64,000 bases of DNA. Source: Thermomonas paludicola (GTDB lineage Bacteria; Pseudomonadota; Gammaproteobacteria; Xanthomonadales; Xanthomonadaceae). The notes under the pieces are model-generated. The model was not told where the DNA came from. It saw only the letters and a program-made list of their open reading frames with translations, and searched no databases. The position numbers and the translations under genes are program-made. Shown in pieces: positions 15,541-25,082 of this stretch (within the stretch, counting starts at the first letter, position 1; each line of letters begins with the position of its first letter). The stretch is from positions 2,418,001-2,482,000 of the forward strand of contig NZ_CP093311.1 in assembly GCF_024498955.1 (NCBI RefSeq), written 5' to 3'.

Positions 15541-18090
15541 ATGAATGCAACGCGCCCACCCTCGATCCGGGATCTTCAAGGCCTCAGCGGCGAGGAGGCC
15601 GCACGCCGGCTCGCCGTGAACGGACCCAATATGCTGCCCGGAACCAGCCCCAAGACGTTCATCGGCATTGTCCTCGGGATTCTGGTCGAGCCGATGTTCC
15701 TCATGCTGCTTGTCGCTGGCGGGCTCTATCTGGCCTTGGGCGACAAAGCCGAAGCGATCTTCCTGTTGAGTTTCGTATTCGTGGTGATTGGCATCACCGT
15801 GACCCAGGAGCGCAAGACCCAGCGGGCAATTGAATCATTGCGGGATTTGTCGGCGCCACGCGCACTGGTCATGCGTGAAGGCCAGGAATTGCGCATCCCG
15901 GGCCGGGATGTCGTCCTCGGCGATCTGCTCATCCTGCATGAAGGGGACCGTATTTCTGCGGATGCGACCCTGATCGATGGCCAGCTTGACGCCAACGAAT
16001 CGCTGCTGACCGGCGAGGCGGTGCCGGTGGCGAAGTTGCCCGGAGGCGAACGCAACCTGTTGTTCGCGAGCACCCTGGTCACGCGCGGCGTGGGGCTCGC
16101 CGAAGTGACCGCGACGGCGGCTGCGACAGCGGTCGGGCAGATTGGCGAGGCATTGGCGGGAGCCGAAGAGCCGCGTTCCGGCCTGCAGCTCGCCTCGCGC
16201 CGCCTGGTGCGCAACCTGACCGTGGGCGGACTGATCCTTGCCGCGCTCTATTTCCTCATCAACTGGCTGTGGAATGCGCAAGGGCTGCTGGAAAGCCTGC
16301 TTGCCGGCATCGCGCTGACCATGGCCATCCTGCCCGAGGAGATCCCGGTCATCCTCACTGTCTTCCTCGCGCTCGGGGCGTGGCGGATCTCGCAACGCAA
16401 GGTACTGACCCGGCGCGTGCCGTCAGTCGAGGCGCTTGGTGCAATTTCAGTGCTGGCGGTGGACAAAACCGGCACGCTCACCGAGAACCGCATGCAGGTG
16501 GCCGAGTTGCAGCTGCAAAGCATGCATTTTGTCCACGCGGGAGCGGAGGAACTCATCGAGCCGTTCCACGAGTTGGTGGAATTCGCCATGCTCGCAACGC
16601 CCGCCGATCCCTTTGATCCGATGGAGAAAGCGATCCAGCAATTCGGCCTGCACTGGCTGAATGGCACCGAGCATGTGCATGCGGCGTGGTCGCCCGGTTT
16701 CGAGTATGGGCTGTCGCCGGATATCCTCGCGATGACGCGCGTTTTCCCGATCGGCATGACCACGCAGCACATGCTGGCGACCAAGGGCGCGCCAGAGGCG
16801 GTTGTGGATCTTTGCCATCTGGATGCCGCCGACGCGAAGAGGGTATTGGCCCAGGCGGAAGCAATGGCCGCGCGCGGCCTTCGAGTGCTGGGCGTTGCGC
16901 GTGGACGCTGGCAAGGCGAGTCACCGCCTCACAGTCAGCATGATTTCGATTTCCAATTCCTCGGCCTGCTCGGCTTTGTCGATCCGCCACGGCCCGAGGT
17001 GCCGGCGGCGATCGCCGAGTGCCGTGCGGCTGGCATTCGCATCATCATGCTGACCGGCGACCATCCGGCCACCGCCATGGCGATCGCCCGTGAAGTCGGC
17101 CTCAGTGAACGAGCGGACGTCATCACCGGTGCCGAGATCGATACGCTCGAAGATCCGGCCTTGCGTGCGCGCTTGCGCCATGTCGACGTGTGCGCGCGGC
17201 TGAAGCCAGTGCAGAAACTGCGTCTGGTCCGTCTGCTGCGCGAGGATGGCGAAGTCGTTGCCATGACCGGCGACGGCGTCAATGATGCGCCGGCGCTGAA
17301 AGCTGCCGATGTCGGCATCGCCATGGGCAAGCGCGGCACCGACGTCGCCCGCGAATCGGCGGCCCTGGTCTTGCTGGATGACAGTTTTGCCAGCATCGTC
17401 GCGGCGATCCGGCAAGGGCGACGCATCTACGACAACATCACCAAGGCGACTCGCTTCGTGTTTGCCGTGCATATGCCGATCATTGCGCTGACGCTGGTGC
17501 CTTCGCTGCTGCACTGGCCGGTGATGCTGATGCCGGTGCACATCGTCCTGCTGGAACTGCTGATCGATCCGTCGTGCTCGATCGTGTTCGAGGCCGAGCC
17601 GGAAGCCGATGACATCATGCAGCGGCCGCCGCGTGCATTGGCGGACTCGCCGTTCGCCGCCGGTAATATTGCCGCAGCCGCCGTGCAGGGTATCGGCGCA
17701 GCCGGCATCCTGCTTGCTGGCTATGGCAGCATGCTTGCCCTGGGCATCGATGTGGCGCATAGCCGCACGGCAGTCTTCATCGCGCTCATCCTTGGCTTGT
17801 TCGCTCTGATCCTCGCCAATCGCCATCCGGATCATCCCCTGATGGCGCACAGCGGAATGCGCAACCGTTGGCTGAGGCTGATGTTCCTCGGCATCGTGCT
17901 GCTGCTGACATTGGCGGTTGGCGTGCCTTATCTGCGCGACGTCATGGGTCTTTCAGTACCGACCGCGGTCACTCTGGCCGGTTCGGCAATCCTGCTCGCG
18001 CTGACCTTCATGTGGCTGGAAGGATTGCGCCTGGCGCTGCGCTTGCTTGGTCGCCACGCCGCAACGGCTCCTGCAAGACCGATCCCATGA
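15541..18090 (+). CDS. P2-type cation-transporting ATPase
   Basis: An 849-residue P-type pump of the inner membrane. Domains: a cation-ATPase N-terminal segment (LSGEEAARRLAVNGPNML), an actuator domain with LTGEAVPV, phosphorylation site DKTGTLTEN at Asp308, TGDHPATA, and the hinge TGDGVNDAPALKAADVGIAM. M4 carries ILPEEIPVILTVFLALGAWR and M6 ELLIDPSCSIVFEAEPEAD, which resemble calcium/P2-type pumps rather than heavy-metal P1B pumps; there is no CPC motif or N-terminal metal-binding domain. The ion (calcium, manganese or other) is not certain. Third codon positions look less GC-biased than in neighbouring core genes, compatible with transfer together with the adjacent stress genes. Confidence 0.9.
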   Translation: MNATRPPSIRDLQGLSGEEAARRLAVNGPNMLPGTSPKTFIGIVLGILVEPMFLMLLVAGGLYLALGDKAEAIFLLSFVFVVIGITVTQERKTQRAIESLRDLSAPRALVMREGQELRIPGRDVVLGDLLILHEGDRISADATLIDGQLDANESLLTGEAVPVAKLPGGERNLLFASTLVTRGVGLAEVTATAAATAVGQIGEALAGAEEPRSGLQLASRRLVRNLTVGGLILAALYFLINWLWNAQGLLESLLAGIALTMAILPEEIPVILTVFLALGAWRISQRKVLTRRVPSVEALGAISVLAVDKTGTLTENRMQVAELQLQSMHFVHAGAEELIEPFHELVEFAMLATPADPFDPMEKAIQQFGLHWLNGTEHVHAAWSPGFEYGLSPDILAMTRVFPIGMTTQHMLATKGAPEAVVDLCHLDAADAKRVLAQAEAMAARGLRVLGVARGRWQGESPPHSQHDFDFQFLGLLGFVDPPRPEVPAAIAECRAAGIRIIMLTGDHPATAMAIAREVGLSERADVITGAEIDTLEDPALRARLRHVDVCARLKPVQKLRLVRLLREDGEVVAMTGDGVNDAPALKAADVGIAMGKRGTDVARESAALVLLDDSFASIVAAIRQGRRIYDNITKATRFVFAVHMPIIALTLVPSLLHWPVMLMPVHIVLLELLIDPSCSIVFEAEPEADDIMQRPPRALADSPFAAGNIAAAAVQGIGAAGILLAGYGSMLALGIDVAHSRTAVFIALILGLFALILANRHPDHPLMAHSGMRNRWLRLMFLGIVLLLTLAVGVPYLRDVMGLSVPTAVTLAGSAILLALTFMWLEGLRLALRLLGRHAATAPARPIP

Positions 18091-18293
18091 TCGTCCGTAC
18101 TCGCCGCAAAGGGTTCGCTGGCAGCATCCCGCGATGTCGATGGATGCCATGCCAGCGCAGCCCTGGTCTTTATCAAACGGGCGTCATGCGTAAGTTCGTC
18201 TGCGGAACAGTGGCAGCAACAATTGTCGCGCAGCAATAACGGGAATCTTCTTCGTGCTTCCGCGAAGGCTTCGTGGCAGGTCAGACCGGAACC

Positions 18294-20126
18294 TCACTCC
18301 ACGGTCACCGACTTGGCAAGGTTGCGCGGCTTGTCCACGTCGGTGCCGCGCGCCAAGGCGGTGTGATAGGCCAGCAGTTGCACGGGAATGGCGTGGACGA
18401 TCGGCGACAACAAGCCCACATGGCGCGGGGTGCGGATCACGTGGACGCCCTCGGATTCGCTGAAGCTGCTGTCGGCGTCGGTGAACACGAACATCTCGCC
18501 GCCGCGTGCGCGCACTTCCTGGATGTTGGATTTCACCTTTTCCAGCAGGCTGTCGTTCGGGGCAATCACCACCACCGGCATCTGCGTGTCCACCAGCGCC
18601 AGCGGGCCGTGCTTGAGCTCGCCGGCCGGGTAGCCTTCGGCGTGGATATAGGAGATTTCCTTGAGCTTGAGCGCACCCTCCAGCGCGATCGGATAGTGCG
18701 TGCCGCGGCCGAGGAACAGCGCGTGCTGGCGCGGCGCGAATTTTTCCGCCCACGACGCCACCTGCGGCTCCAGGTTGAGCGCGTGCTGCACGCTGCCGGG
18801 CAGGTGGCGCAGCGCATCGAGGAAGCCGGCTTCCTGCGCTCCATCAACGCGCCCGCGCAGTTTGCCCAACGTGCACGCCAGCACGAACAGGGCCACCAGC
18901 TGGGTAGTGAATGCCTTGGTGGAGGCCACGCCGATCTCGGCGCCGGCACGGGTCAGGAACAGCATCCGGCTGGCGCGCGGAATGGCGCTTTCCGGCACGT
19001 TGCAGATCGACAGCGTCCTGCCCTGGCCCTGGGCTTTTGCGTACTTCAGCGCCTCCATCGTGTCCAGCGTTTCACCGGACTGGGAAATGGTGACGATGAG
19101 CTGGCGCGGATTCGCCACCACCTTGCGGTAACGGTATTCGCTGGCGATATCCACCGCACAGGGAATACCGCTGATGTCCTCGATCCAGTAGCGCGCGGTC
19201 AGCCCCGCGTAAAAGCTGGTGCCGCAGGCGAGGATCTGCACGGAATCGACATCCGCCAGCAACTGCGCCGCATCCTTTCCGAACAGCGCCGGCCCGAAGC
19301 CCCCGGCGTCCAGGATGCCTTCGATGGTGTCGCCGATCGCGCGCGGCTGCTCGTGGATTTCCTTCTGCATGAAGTGCCGGTACGGGCCCAGCTCCAGCGA
19401 CGCCAGCGACACGTCGGAGACGTGCACGTCGCGCTGCACCGGCGCATCATCGGCATCGAACACGCGCACGCCGGCGCAGGTCAGCTCGGCGGTGTCGCCC
19501 TCCTCCAGGAAGATCACCCGCCGGGTTGCAGACACGATGGCGGACACATCGGACGCCACGAAATTCTCGCCCTCGCCCAGCCCCACCAGCAGCGGGCAAC
19601 CCATGCGCGCCGCCACCAGCGTTGACGGGTCGCGCCGGTCGATCACCGCCAGCGCATAGGCGCCATGCAGCTCTTTCACTGCGCTCTGCAGCGCGCCCAG
19701 CAGGCTTTTGCCCTGGCTGCGGTGATGGTGGATCAGGTGCGCCACCACCTCGGTATCAGTCTGCGAGGTGAACGCGTAGCCCAGCGCGCGCAGGCGTTCG
19801 CGCTGCATCTCGTGGTTCTCGATGATGCCGTTGTGCACCAGCGCCAGATCGCCGTGGCTGATATGCGGATGGGCGTTGGTTTCGGTCACGCCGCCGTGGG
19901 TCGCCCAGCGGGTATGGCCGATGCCGAGGGTGGCGTCGAACCCTTCCGCCAGCGCCGCCGACGCCATCTCCGCCACGCGCCCGGTCCGGCGCACGCGGCG
20001 CACCGCATCGGCCACCACCACCGCGATCCCCGCCGAGTCGTAGCCCCGGTATTCAAGCCGCTTGAGGCCTTCGACCAGCAGCGGAACCACGTCACGGCTG
20101 GCGATGGCACCGACGATTCCACACAT
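18294..20126 (-). CDS. glmS: glutamine-fructose-6-phosphate aminotransferase (isomerizing)
   Basis: Makes glucosamine-6-phosphate from fructose-6-phosphate and glutamine, the entry step to UDP-GlcNAc for peptidoglycan and LPS. The 610-residue protein starts [12 protein letters not shown], so the catalytic Cys becomes residue 1 after Met removal. A class II glutaminase domain is followed by two SIS domains ([24 protein letters not shown]) and the canonical end [12 protein letters not shown]. Open frame runs upstream to 20204 but the ATG at 20126 is fixed by the required Cys1. No glmS ribozyme-like leader was noticed. glmU, two steps later in the same pathway, lies 8 kb away on the same strand. 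Confidence 0.97.
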   Translation of the reverse strand: MCGIVGAIASRDVVPLLVEGLKRLEYRGYDSAGIAVVVADAVRRVRRTGRVAEMASAALAEGFDATLGIGHTRWATHGGVTETNAHPHISHGDLALVHNGIIENHEMQRERLRALGYAFTSQTDTEVVAHLIHHHRSQGKSLLGALQSAVKELHGAYALAVIDRRDPSTLVAARMGCPLLVGLGEGENFVASDVSAIVSATRRVIFLEEGDTAELTCAGVRVFDADDAPVQRDVHVSDVSLASLELGPYRHFMQKEIHEQPRAIGDTIEGILDAGGFGPALFGKDAAQLLADVDSVQILACGTSFYAGLTARYWIEDISGIPCAVDIASEYRYRKVVANPRQLIVTISQSGETLDTMEALKYAKAQGQGRTLSICNVPESAIPRASRMLFLTRAGAEIGVASTKAFTTQLVALFVLACTLGKLRGRVDGAQEAGFLDALRHLPGSVQHALNLEPQVASWAEKFAPRQHALFLGRGTHYPIALEGALKLKEISYIHAEGYPAGELKHGPLALVDTQMPVVVIAPNDSLLEKVKSNIQEVRARGGEMFVFTDADSSFSESEGVHVIRTPRHVGLLSPIVHAIPVQLLAYHTALARGTDVDKPRNLAKSVTVE

Positions 20127-20180
20127 GCTGGCACTGCTCCATTCGGGAAGCGGAAAGTGTAGTCGCTGCCGCTGCGGGAA

Positions 20181-20215
20181 TGTCCACGCGGACGACCGAA
20201 GCACCCGGACGGACA
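20181..20215 (+). promoter_or_regulatory. possible enhancer (UAS) dyad for the sigma-54 activator
   Basis: TGTCC (20181-20185) and GGACA (20211-20215) form the ends of an interrupted dyad. Inner repeats GTCCACGCGGAC and CCGGACGGACA lie within it. It sits about 70-104 bases upstream of the predicted transcription start, the usual distance for NtrC-type activator sites. The assignment is inferred from position and symmetry only. Confidence 0.3.
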
Positions 20216-20258
20216 GCCGACTGAGTGATTATTCCTTCAATCTCATGCACTTACCGAT

Positions 20259-20274
20259 TGGCACACGGATTGCT
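20259..20274 (+). promoter_or_regulatory. sigma-54 (-24/-12) promoter
   Basis: TGGCAC at 20259-20264 and TTGCT at 20270-20274, with exactly 10 bases between the GG and GC pairs, match the consensus TGGCACN5TTGCW in every defined position. The predicted transcript starts at about 20285. It heads an ABC efflux operon that ends with a gene for a sigma-54-dependent activator. Confidence 0.88.
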
Positions 20275-20312
20275 TTTCTTGTGGCATGGACAGCCCGCAG
20301 ACCAGCAAACGC

Positions 20313-21605
20313 ATGGATACATCCCGCCGCATCCGCGACACCTCCGGCCAGGACCAGGCCATGGCCGCCGCACCCGGCCCGCTCCGTCGCCGGCGCATGG
20401 CCTTGGCTGCCGGTGGCGGCATCGCGCTGCTGGCGCTGATCGGCTGGGTGGCGTCGGGCTGGTTGTCGGGCGCCCGCTCCTTCGATTCCACGCGCGTCCG
20501 CATCGCCGAGGTGAAGCGCGGCGACCTGGTGCGCGACCTCAGCGCCGACGGCCGGATCATCGCCGCCAACAGCCCCACCCTGTACGCCATCGCGGCCGGC
20601 ACCGTGTCCCTCCAAGTCGTCGCTGGCGACAAGGTTCGCAAGGATCAGATCCTGGCGGTGATCGACAGCCCCGAGTTGCGCAGCAAGCTGGTCCAGGAAG
20701 AATCCACGTTGGCCGGCCTGCAAGCCGAGGCCAGCCGCAGCCGCCTGGATGCGCAGATCACCCGCGCCAATGCACGGCGCGCGCTGGATCAGGCCAGCGT
20801 GGATCGCACCGCGGCCATGCGCGACCTGGAGCGCTACCAGCGCGCCTTCGCGGGCGGCGCGGTACCGCAGAACGACCTGGCCCGCGCGCAGGATCTGATG
20901 AAGAAGGCCGACATCGGCCTGGCGGCGGCGCGTCAGGACTTCCAGCTGCAAAGCGCCGGTGCCGGGCTGGATGCGCGCAACAAGCAGTTGCAGGCCCAGC
21001 GCCAACAGGCCGTGGTGGATGAAGCACGTCGCCAGGTGGACGCGCTGACCATTCGTGCGCCGTTCGATGGCCAGGTCGGCCAGATTCAGGTTCCGCAAGG
21101 CACCAGCGTGATCGCCAATGGCGCGGTGTTGAGCGTGGTCGACTTGGCCAGGTTCGAGATCGAAATCAAGGTGCCGGAGAGCTTCGCGCGCGATCTTGGC
21201 ATTGGCATGCCGGCGCAGATCAACGCCAACAACGCGCAGTTCGCCGGCGAGATCGCCGCGGTGTCCCCCGAGGTGGTGAACGGCGAGGTGACCGCCCGCG
21301 TGCGGTTTGCCGCCGGCAAGCAGCCGCCCGGCCTGCGCCAGAACCAGCGGCTCAGCGTGCGCATCGTGATGGACACGCGGCGCAACGTGCTGATGGTCGA
21401 GCGCGGCCCGTTCCTGGAACAGGACGGCGGCCGTTTCGCCTATGTCGTCGACGGCGGCAGTGCCGTGCGCCGGCCCATCCAGGCAGGTGCGTCCAGCCTG
21501 TCTGCGGTGGAAATCGTCTCGGGCCTGACTGCCGGCGACCGCATCGTGGTCTCGGGCACCGACCAGTTCGACAACGCGGACCGCGTCCGCATTTCCGGGA
21601 ACTGA
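20313..21605 (+). CDS. MacA/HlyD-type periplasmic adaptor of an ABC efflux system
   Basis: A 430-residue adaptor that would link the inner-membrane ABC permeases to an outer-membrane channel. A basic stretch and one membrane anchor (MALAAGGGIALLALIGWVAS) are followed by a biotinyl-lipoyl-like half (GTVSLQVVAGDKVRKDQILA), a long alpha-helical hairpin (about 110-240), a second lipoyl half (IRAPFDGQVGQIQVPQGTSV), and beta-barrel and membrane-proximal domains. The first in-frame ATG (20286) falls at +2 of the predicted sigma-54 transcript, so I prefer 20313; 20361 has a better ribosome site (AGGA at 20350-20353). It is the first gene of a six-gene cluster. No outer-membrane TolC-like gene is adjacent. 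Confidence 0.85.
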   Translation: MDTSRRIRDTSGQDQAMAAAPGPLRRRRMALAAGGGIALLALIGWVASGWLSGARSFDSTRVRIAEVKRGDLVRDLSADGRIIAANSPTLYAIAAGTVSLQVVAGDKVRKDQILAVIDSPELRSKLVQEESTLAGLQAEASRSRLDAQITRANARRALDQASVDRTAAMRDLERYQRAFAGGAVPQNDLARAQDLMKKADIGLAAARQDFQLQSAGAGLDARNKQLQAQRQQAVVDEARRQVDALTIRAPFDGQVGQIQVPQGTSVIANGAVLSVVDLARFEIEIKVPESFARDLGIGMPAQINANNAQFAGEIAAVSPEVVNGEVTARVRFAAGKQPPGLRQNQRLSVRIVMDTRRNVLMVERGPFLEQDGGRFAYVVDGGSAVRRPIQAGASSLSAVEIVSGLTAGDRIVVSGTDQFDNADRVRISGN

Positions 21606-21663
21606 GCATCCACACATTCCCGAATCCGCTGATCCCGCCCTCCCCCTCCAAGGAATCCACGCC

Positions 21664-22398
21664 ATGCTGGACATGCGCCAAGTCACCAAGGTCTATCGCA
21701 CCGATCTGGTCGAAACGCACGCGCTGCGCTCGCTCGACCTTCGCGTCGCCGACGGCGAGTTCGTCGCCGTCACCGGCCCGTCGGGCTCGGGCAAGACCAC
21801 CTTCCTCAACATCGCCGGCCTGCTGGAAGAGTTCACCGGCGGCGACTACATGCTCGACGGCGTCAACGTGAAGGGCCTGGACGACAACGCACGCAGCAAG
21901 CTGCGCAACGAGAAGCTCGGCTTCATCTTCCAGGGCTTCAACCTGATTCCAGACCTCAACCTGTTCGACAACTGCGATGTGCCGCTGCGCTATCGCGGCA
22001 TGCCGGCCGGCGAGCGCAAGCTGCGCATCGAGGACGCGCTTGGCATGGTCGGGCTTGGCTCGCGCATGAAGCACTTCCCGGCCGAGCTCTCCGGCGGCCA
22101 GCAGCAGCGCGCGGCGATCGCCCGTGCGCTGGCGGGCAGCCCGCGCCTGCTGCTGGCGGACGAGCCCACCGGCAATCTGGATTCGCAGATGGCGCGCAGC
22201 GTGCTGGAGCTGCTGGAAGACATCAACCAGCAAGGCACCACCATCGTGATGGTGACCCACGACCCGGAGCTGGCCGCGCGCGCGCAACGCAACGTGCACA
22301 TCGTCGATGGCATGGCCACCGACCTGTCCGTGCAGTCCAGCCTCGCCCGTGTCGCCGAAGCAGCGCGCCACGACGATGCAACCATCAGCGCCTCCTGA
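21664..22398 (+). CDS. ABC transporter ATP-binding protein (MacB/LolD type)
   Basis: The 244-residue ATPase powers the two permeases that follow. Walker A is GPSGSGKTTFLN, the signature is LSGGQQQRAAIARAL, Walker B is LLLADEPTGNLDS, and the switch His is in MVTHDPELA. Family blocks such as LGFIFQGFNLIPDLN place it with the LolD/MacB/FtsE group. A 26-residue extension after the core ends the protein. AAGGAA (21649-21654) precedes the ATG. It lies 58 bp after the adaptor gene and 10 bp before the first permease. Confidence 0.93.
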   Translation: MLDMRQVTKVYRTDLVETHALRSLDLRVADGEFVAVTGPSGSGKTTFLNIAGLLEEFTGGDYMLDGVNVKGLDDNARSKLRNEKLGFIFQGFNLIPDLNLFDNCDVPLRYRGMPAGERKLRIEDALGMVGLGSRMKHFPAELSGGQQQRAAIARALAGSPRLLLADEPTGNLDSQMARSVLELLEDINQQGTTIVMVTHDPELAARAQRNVHIVDGMATDLSVQSSLARVAEAARHDDATISAS

Positions 22399-22408
22399 GG
22401 GCTCCGCC

Positions 22409-23722
22409 ATGTTCGGCTATTACCTCAAGCTCGCCCTGCGCAGCTTCAAGCGCAACAAGGCACTGACCGCACTGATGGTGCTGGCGATCGCGCTGGGCAT
22501 CGGTGCCAGCATGACCACGCTGACCGTGTTCCACATCCTGTCCGGCGACCCGCTGCCGGAACGCAGCGCGACCCTGTTCTATCCGCAGATGGCACCGGAG
22601 AGCATGGATGGCTATGCCGCTGGCGACGAGCCGAACAGCCAGCTCACGCGTTTCGATGCCGAAGCCCTGCTGCGCGAGAAGCGCGGTGATCGGCAGGCGA
22701 TGATGACCGGTGGCGGCGTGGCGATCGAGCCGCAACGCGCGGGCTTGTCGCCGATGCAAATCGATGCCCGCTACACCAGCGCCGACATGTTCCCGATGTT
22801 CGCGATGCCGTTCCTGTACGGCAATGGCTGGAGCGCCACCGACGACGCAGGCCATGCGCGCGTGGTGGTCATCACCAAGGCGCTCAACGAGACGCTCTTT
22901 GGCGGGACGAACAGCGTCGGCAAGACGCTCCGCATCGACAAGAACGAGTTCCGCGTCAGCGGGGTGCTCGATACATGGCGGCCAACGCCGAAGTTCTACG
23001 ACATGAATGGCAATAGCGGGTTTGGCGAAAGTGATCAGGCGTTCCTGCCATTCACGACCTCGCGCGACCTGAAGATGGGCCGCAACGGCAACATGAATTG
23101 CTGGGGGGATTCCGGCAGCGACCCGGAGGGCGAAACCGGCGTCAATGCACCCTGCACCTGGATCCAGTATTGGGTGCAGCTGGACACGCCCGCAAAGGCC
23201 GCCGCGTACAAGCAGTACCTCATCAACTATTCGAACCAGCAACGCGCAGCCGGGCGCTTCGAGCGGCCGACCAACGTGCGCCTGCGCGGGTTGATGGAAT
23301 GGCTGGATTTCAACAAGGTTGTGCCGGGCGATGTGCGCCTGCAGGTCTGGCTGGCGTTCGGCTTCCTGCTGGTCTGCCTGCTCAACACCGTGGGCTTGTT
23401 GCTGGCCAAGTTCCTGCGCCGCAGTGGCGAGCTTGGCGTGCGCCGCGCACTGGGGGCATCGCGCAAGACCATCTTCATGCAATGCATGGTCGAAGCCGGC
23501 GCAGTGGGCCTGGCCGGTGGCATCGTCGGGCTGATGCTGGCGTGGCTTGGGCTCTGGGCCGTGCGCCAGCAGCCGACCGACTATGCCGATCTCGCGCACC
23601 TCGATTCCAGCATGCTGTTGACCACCTTTGCCCTGGCCATCATCGCCAGCCTGCTCGCCGGCCTGCTGCCGGCCTGGAGCGCGATGCAGGTGTCGCCGGC
23701 GATGCAGCTGAAGTCGCAATAG
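22409..23722 (+). CDS. ABC transporter permease (MacB/FtsX family), first copy
   Basis: A 437-residue protein with the MacB topology: one N-terminal membrane helix (TALMVLAIALGIGASMTTL), a large periplasmic domain (about 45-300) and three C-terminal helices of the FtsX domain (SGELGVRRALGASRKTIFMQ coupling region). The periplasmic part carries an unusual Cys-containing stretch (CWGDSGSDPEGETGVNAPC) that could form a disulfide loop. The ATG at 22409 sits 10 bp after the ATPase stop. Together with the second permease it would make a heterodimer, unlike the homodimeric MacB. The substrate is unknown; peptides or antimicrobial compounds are plausible by family. Confidence 0.88.
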   Translation: MFGYYLKLALRSFKRNKALTALMVLAIALGIGASMTTLTVFHILSGDPLPERSATLFYPQMAPESMDGYAAGDEPNSQLTRFDAEALLREKRGDRQAMMTGGGVAIEPQRAGLSPMQIDARYTSADMFPMFAMPFLYGNGWSATDDAGHARVVVITKALNETLFGGTNSVGKTLRIDKNEFRVSGVLDTWRPTPKFYDMNGNSGFGESDQAFLPFTTSRDLKMGRNGNMNCWGDSGSDPEGETGVNAPCTWIQYWVQLDTPAKAAAYKQYLINYSNQQRAAGRFERPTNVRLRGLMEWLDFNKVVPGDVRLQVWLAFGFLLVCLLNTVGLLLAKFLRRSGELGVRRALGASRKTIFMQCMVEAGAVGLAGGIVGLMLAWLGLWAVRQQPTDYADLAHLDSSMLLTTFALAIIASLLAGLLPAWSAMQVSPAMQLKSQ

Positions 23723-23733
23723 CCGCTTTTCTC

Positions 23734-23760
23734 CTCCCCTTTCGCACAGCGAAGGGGGAG
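23734..23760 (+). repeat. intergenic hairpin between the two permease genes
   Basis: CTCCCCTTTCGC (23734-23745) and GCGAAGGGGGAG (23749-23760) pair over 12 bp with one G-T pair and a 3-base loop. There is no T-run, so it more likely affects RNA stability or partial termination within the operon. It ends 17 bp before the next ATG. Confidence 0.6.
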
Positions 23761-23777
23761 CACAACGGAGCACCGCC

Positions 23778-25010
23778 ATGAACATCCGCCCTATCCTGTC
23801 CACGCTGCTGCGCCACAAGATGGCCGCTGCGCTGATCGTGCTGGAGATCGCGCTGAGCTGCGCGATCGTCTGCAATGCGCTGTTCCTGATCGACAACCGC
23901 CTTGATCGACTCAAGCAAGTCAGTGGCATCGCCGAAAGCGAGATCGTGCGCATCCAGATCACCGGAATCGGCACCGACGACAACGCCGAGGCGTTGACCC
24001 GCAGCGACCTCGCGATCCTGCAAGGCTTGCCGGGGGTGAAATCCGCCGCCGTGACCAATCAGGTGCCATTCCACCCCAGCTCGTGGAACACCTCGGTCAA
24101 CATGAGCAAGGACCAGAAGCAGCCCACCTTGAATGCCACCGTCTACATGACCGGCGACAGCTTCATGGACACCATGGGCCTCAAACTGGTTTCGGGCCGT
24201 CGTTTCAACAGCGATGAATTCATCGCGTGGTCCGCGCTTGATGCGCCGGGCAGCAAGGTCCAGATCCCGGCGGTGATCATCACCCGCAGCATGGCCGACA
24301 AGCTGTTCCCCGGTGGGAATGCGGTCGGCAAGACGTTCTACAGCTGGGGCGATGATCCGATCCGGGTCGTCGGCGTGGTTGACCACCTGGTGCGGCCAAG
24401 CGAACAGGGTGGCCCCGCCGCGCATGAGCATTCGATGATGTTTCCAATCAGGGTGCCCTACAACCTGGGTGGCAACTACCTGCTGCGCACCGAACCCGGC
24501 CGTCGCGCCGAGGTCATGAAGGCTGCCATCGATGCGCTGCGCAAGAACGGCCCGAACCGCATCGTGCTGGAAGACAACACGATGACCATGGAGGCATTGC
24601 GCGACAAGTACTATCAGCAGGATCGGGCGATGGCCTGGCTGCTGACCACGGTGATCGTCGCCCTGCTGGTGGTGACCGCGCTCGGCATCGTCGGCCTGGC
24701 CAGTTTCTGGGTGCAGCAGCGCACCAAGCAGATCGGAATTCGCCGTGCGCTGGGCGCGACGCGGGTACAGATCCTGCGCTATTTCCAGACCGAAAATTTC
24801 CTGTTGGCAAGCATTGGCATCACGCTGGGCATGTTGCTGGCCTATGCGATCAATCAAGTGTTGATGGGCAAGTACGAATTGCCGCGACTACCGCTGTTCT
24901 ACCTCCCGATCGGCGCCGTCACGCTGTGGCTGCTGGGACAGTTCGCGGTGTATTGGCCGGCACGCCGTGCCGCGGCCGTGTCGCCGGCGATCGCCACCCG
25001 CAGCGCATGA
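23778..25010 (+). CDS. ABC transporter permease (MacB/FtsX family), second copy
   Basis: A 410-residue paralogue of the preceding gene. It has an N-terminal helix (MAAALIVLEIALSCAIVCNA), a MacB-type periplasmic domain (about 40-285) and three C-terminal helices with the cytoplasmic coupling sequence RTKQIGIRRALGATRVQILR. Conserved MacB periplasmic features include AVIITRSMADKLFPGGNAVG. Sequence differs clearly from the first permease, so the transporter is presumably a heterodimer. It is the last transport gene; 72 bp with a GC-rich stem-loop (25027-25050) separate it from the regulator genes. Confidence 0.9.
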   Translation: MNIRPILSTLLRHKMAAALIVLEIALSCAIVCNALFLIDNRLDRLKQVSGIAESEIVRIQITGIGTDDNAEALTRSDLAILQGLPGVKSAAVTNQVPFHPSSWNTSVNMSKDQKQPTLNATVYMTGDSFMDTMGLKLVSGRRFNSDEFIAWSALDAPGSKVQIPAVIITRSMADKLFPGGNAVGKTFYSWGDDPIRVVGVVDHLVRPSEQGGPAAHEHSMMFPIRVPYNLGGNYLLRTEPGRRAEVMKAAIDALRKNGPNRIVLEDNTMTMEALRDKYYQQDRAMAWLLTTVIVALLVVTALGIVGLASFWVQQRTKQIGIRRALGATRVQILRYFQTENFLLASIGITLGMLLAYAINQVLMGKYELPRLPLFYLPIGAVTLWLLGQFAVYWPARRAAAVSPAIATRSA

Positions 25011-25026
25011 GGCCACTGAGGGACAC

Positions 25027-25050
25027 GCCCGCCGGCGTGCATCGGCGGGC
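25027..25050 (+). repeat. GC-rich stem-loop between transporter and regulator genes
   Basis: GCCCGCCG (25027-25034) pairs with CGGCGGGC (25043-25050). It is followed by TTAAGC rather than a T-run, so it may act as an attenuator that lowers regulator expression relative to the transporter, or simply as an RNA stabiliser. Confidence 0.5.
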
Positions 25051-25082
25051 TTAAGCTATCGAACCACGCCTGGACGCCCCGC

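Noticed and set aside
20127..20180. A glmS ribozyme or other leader RNA before glmS
   Set aside because: The glmS ribozyme is known from Gram-positive bacteria, and the short upstream region shows none of its features.
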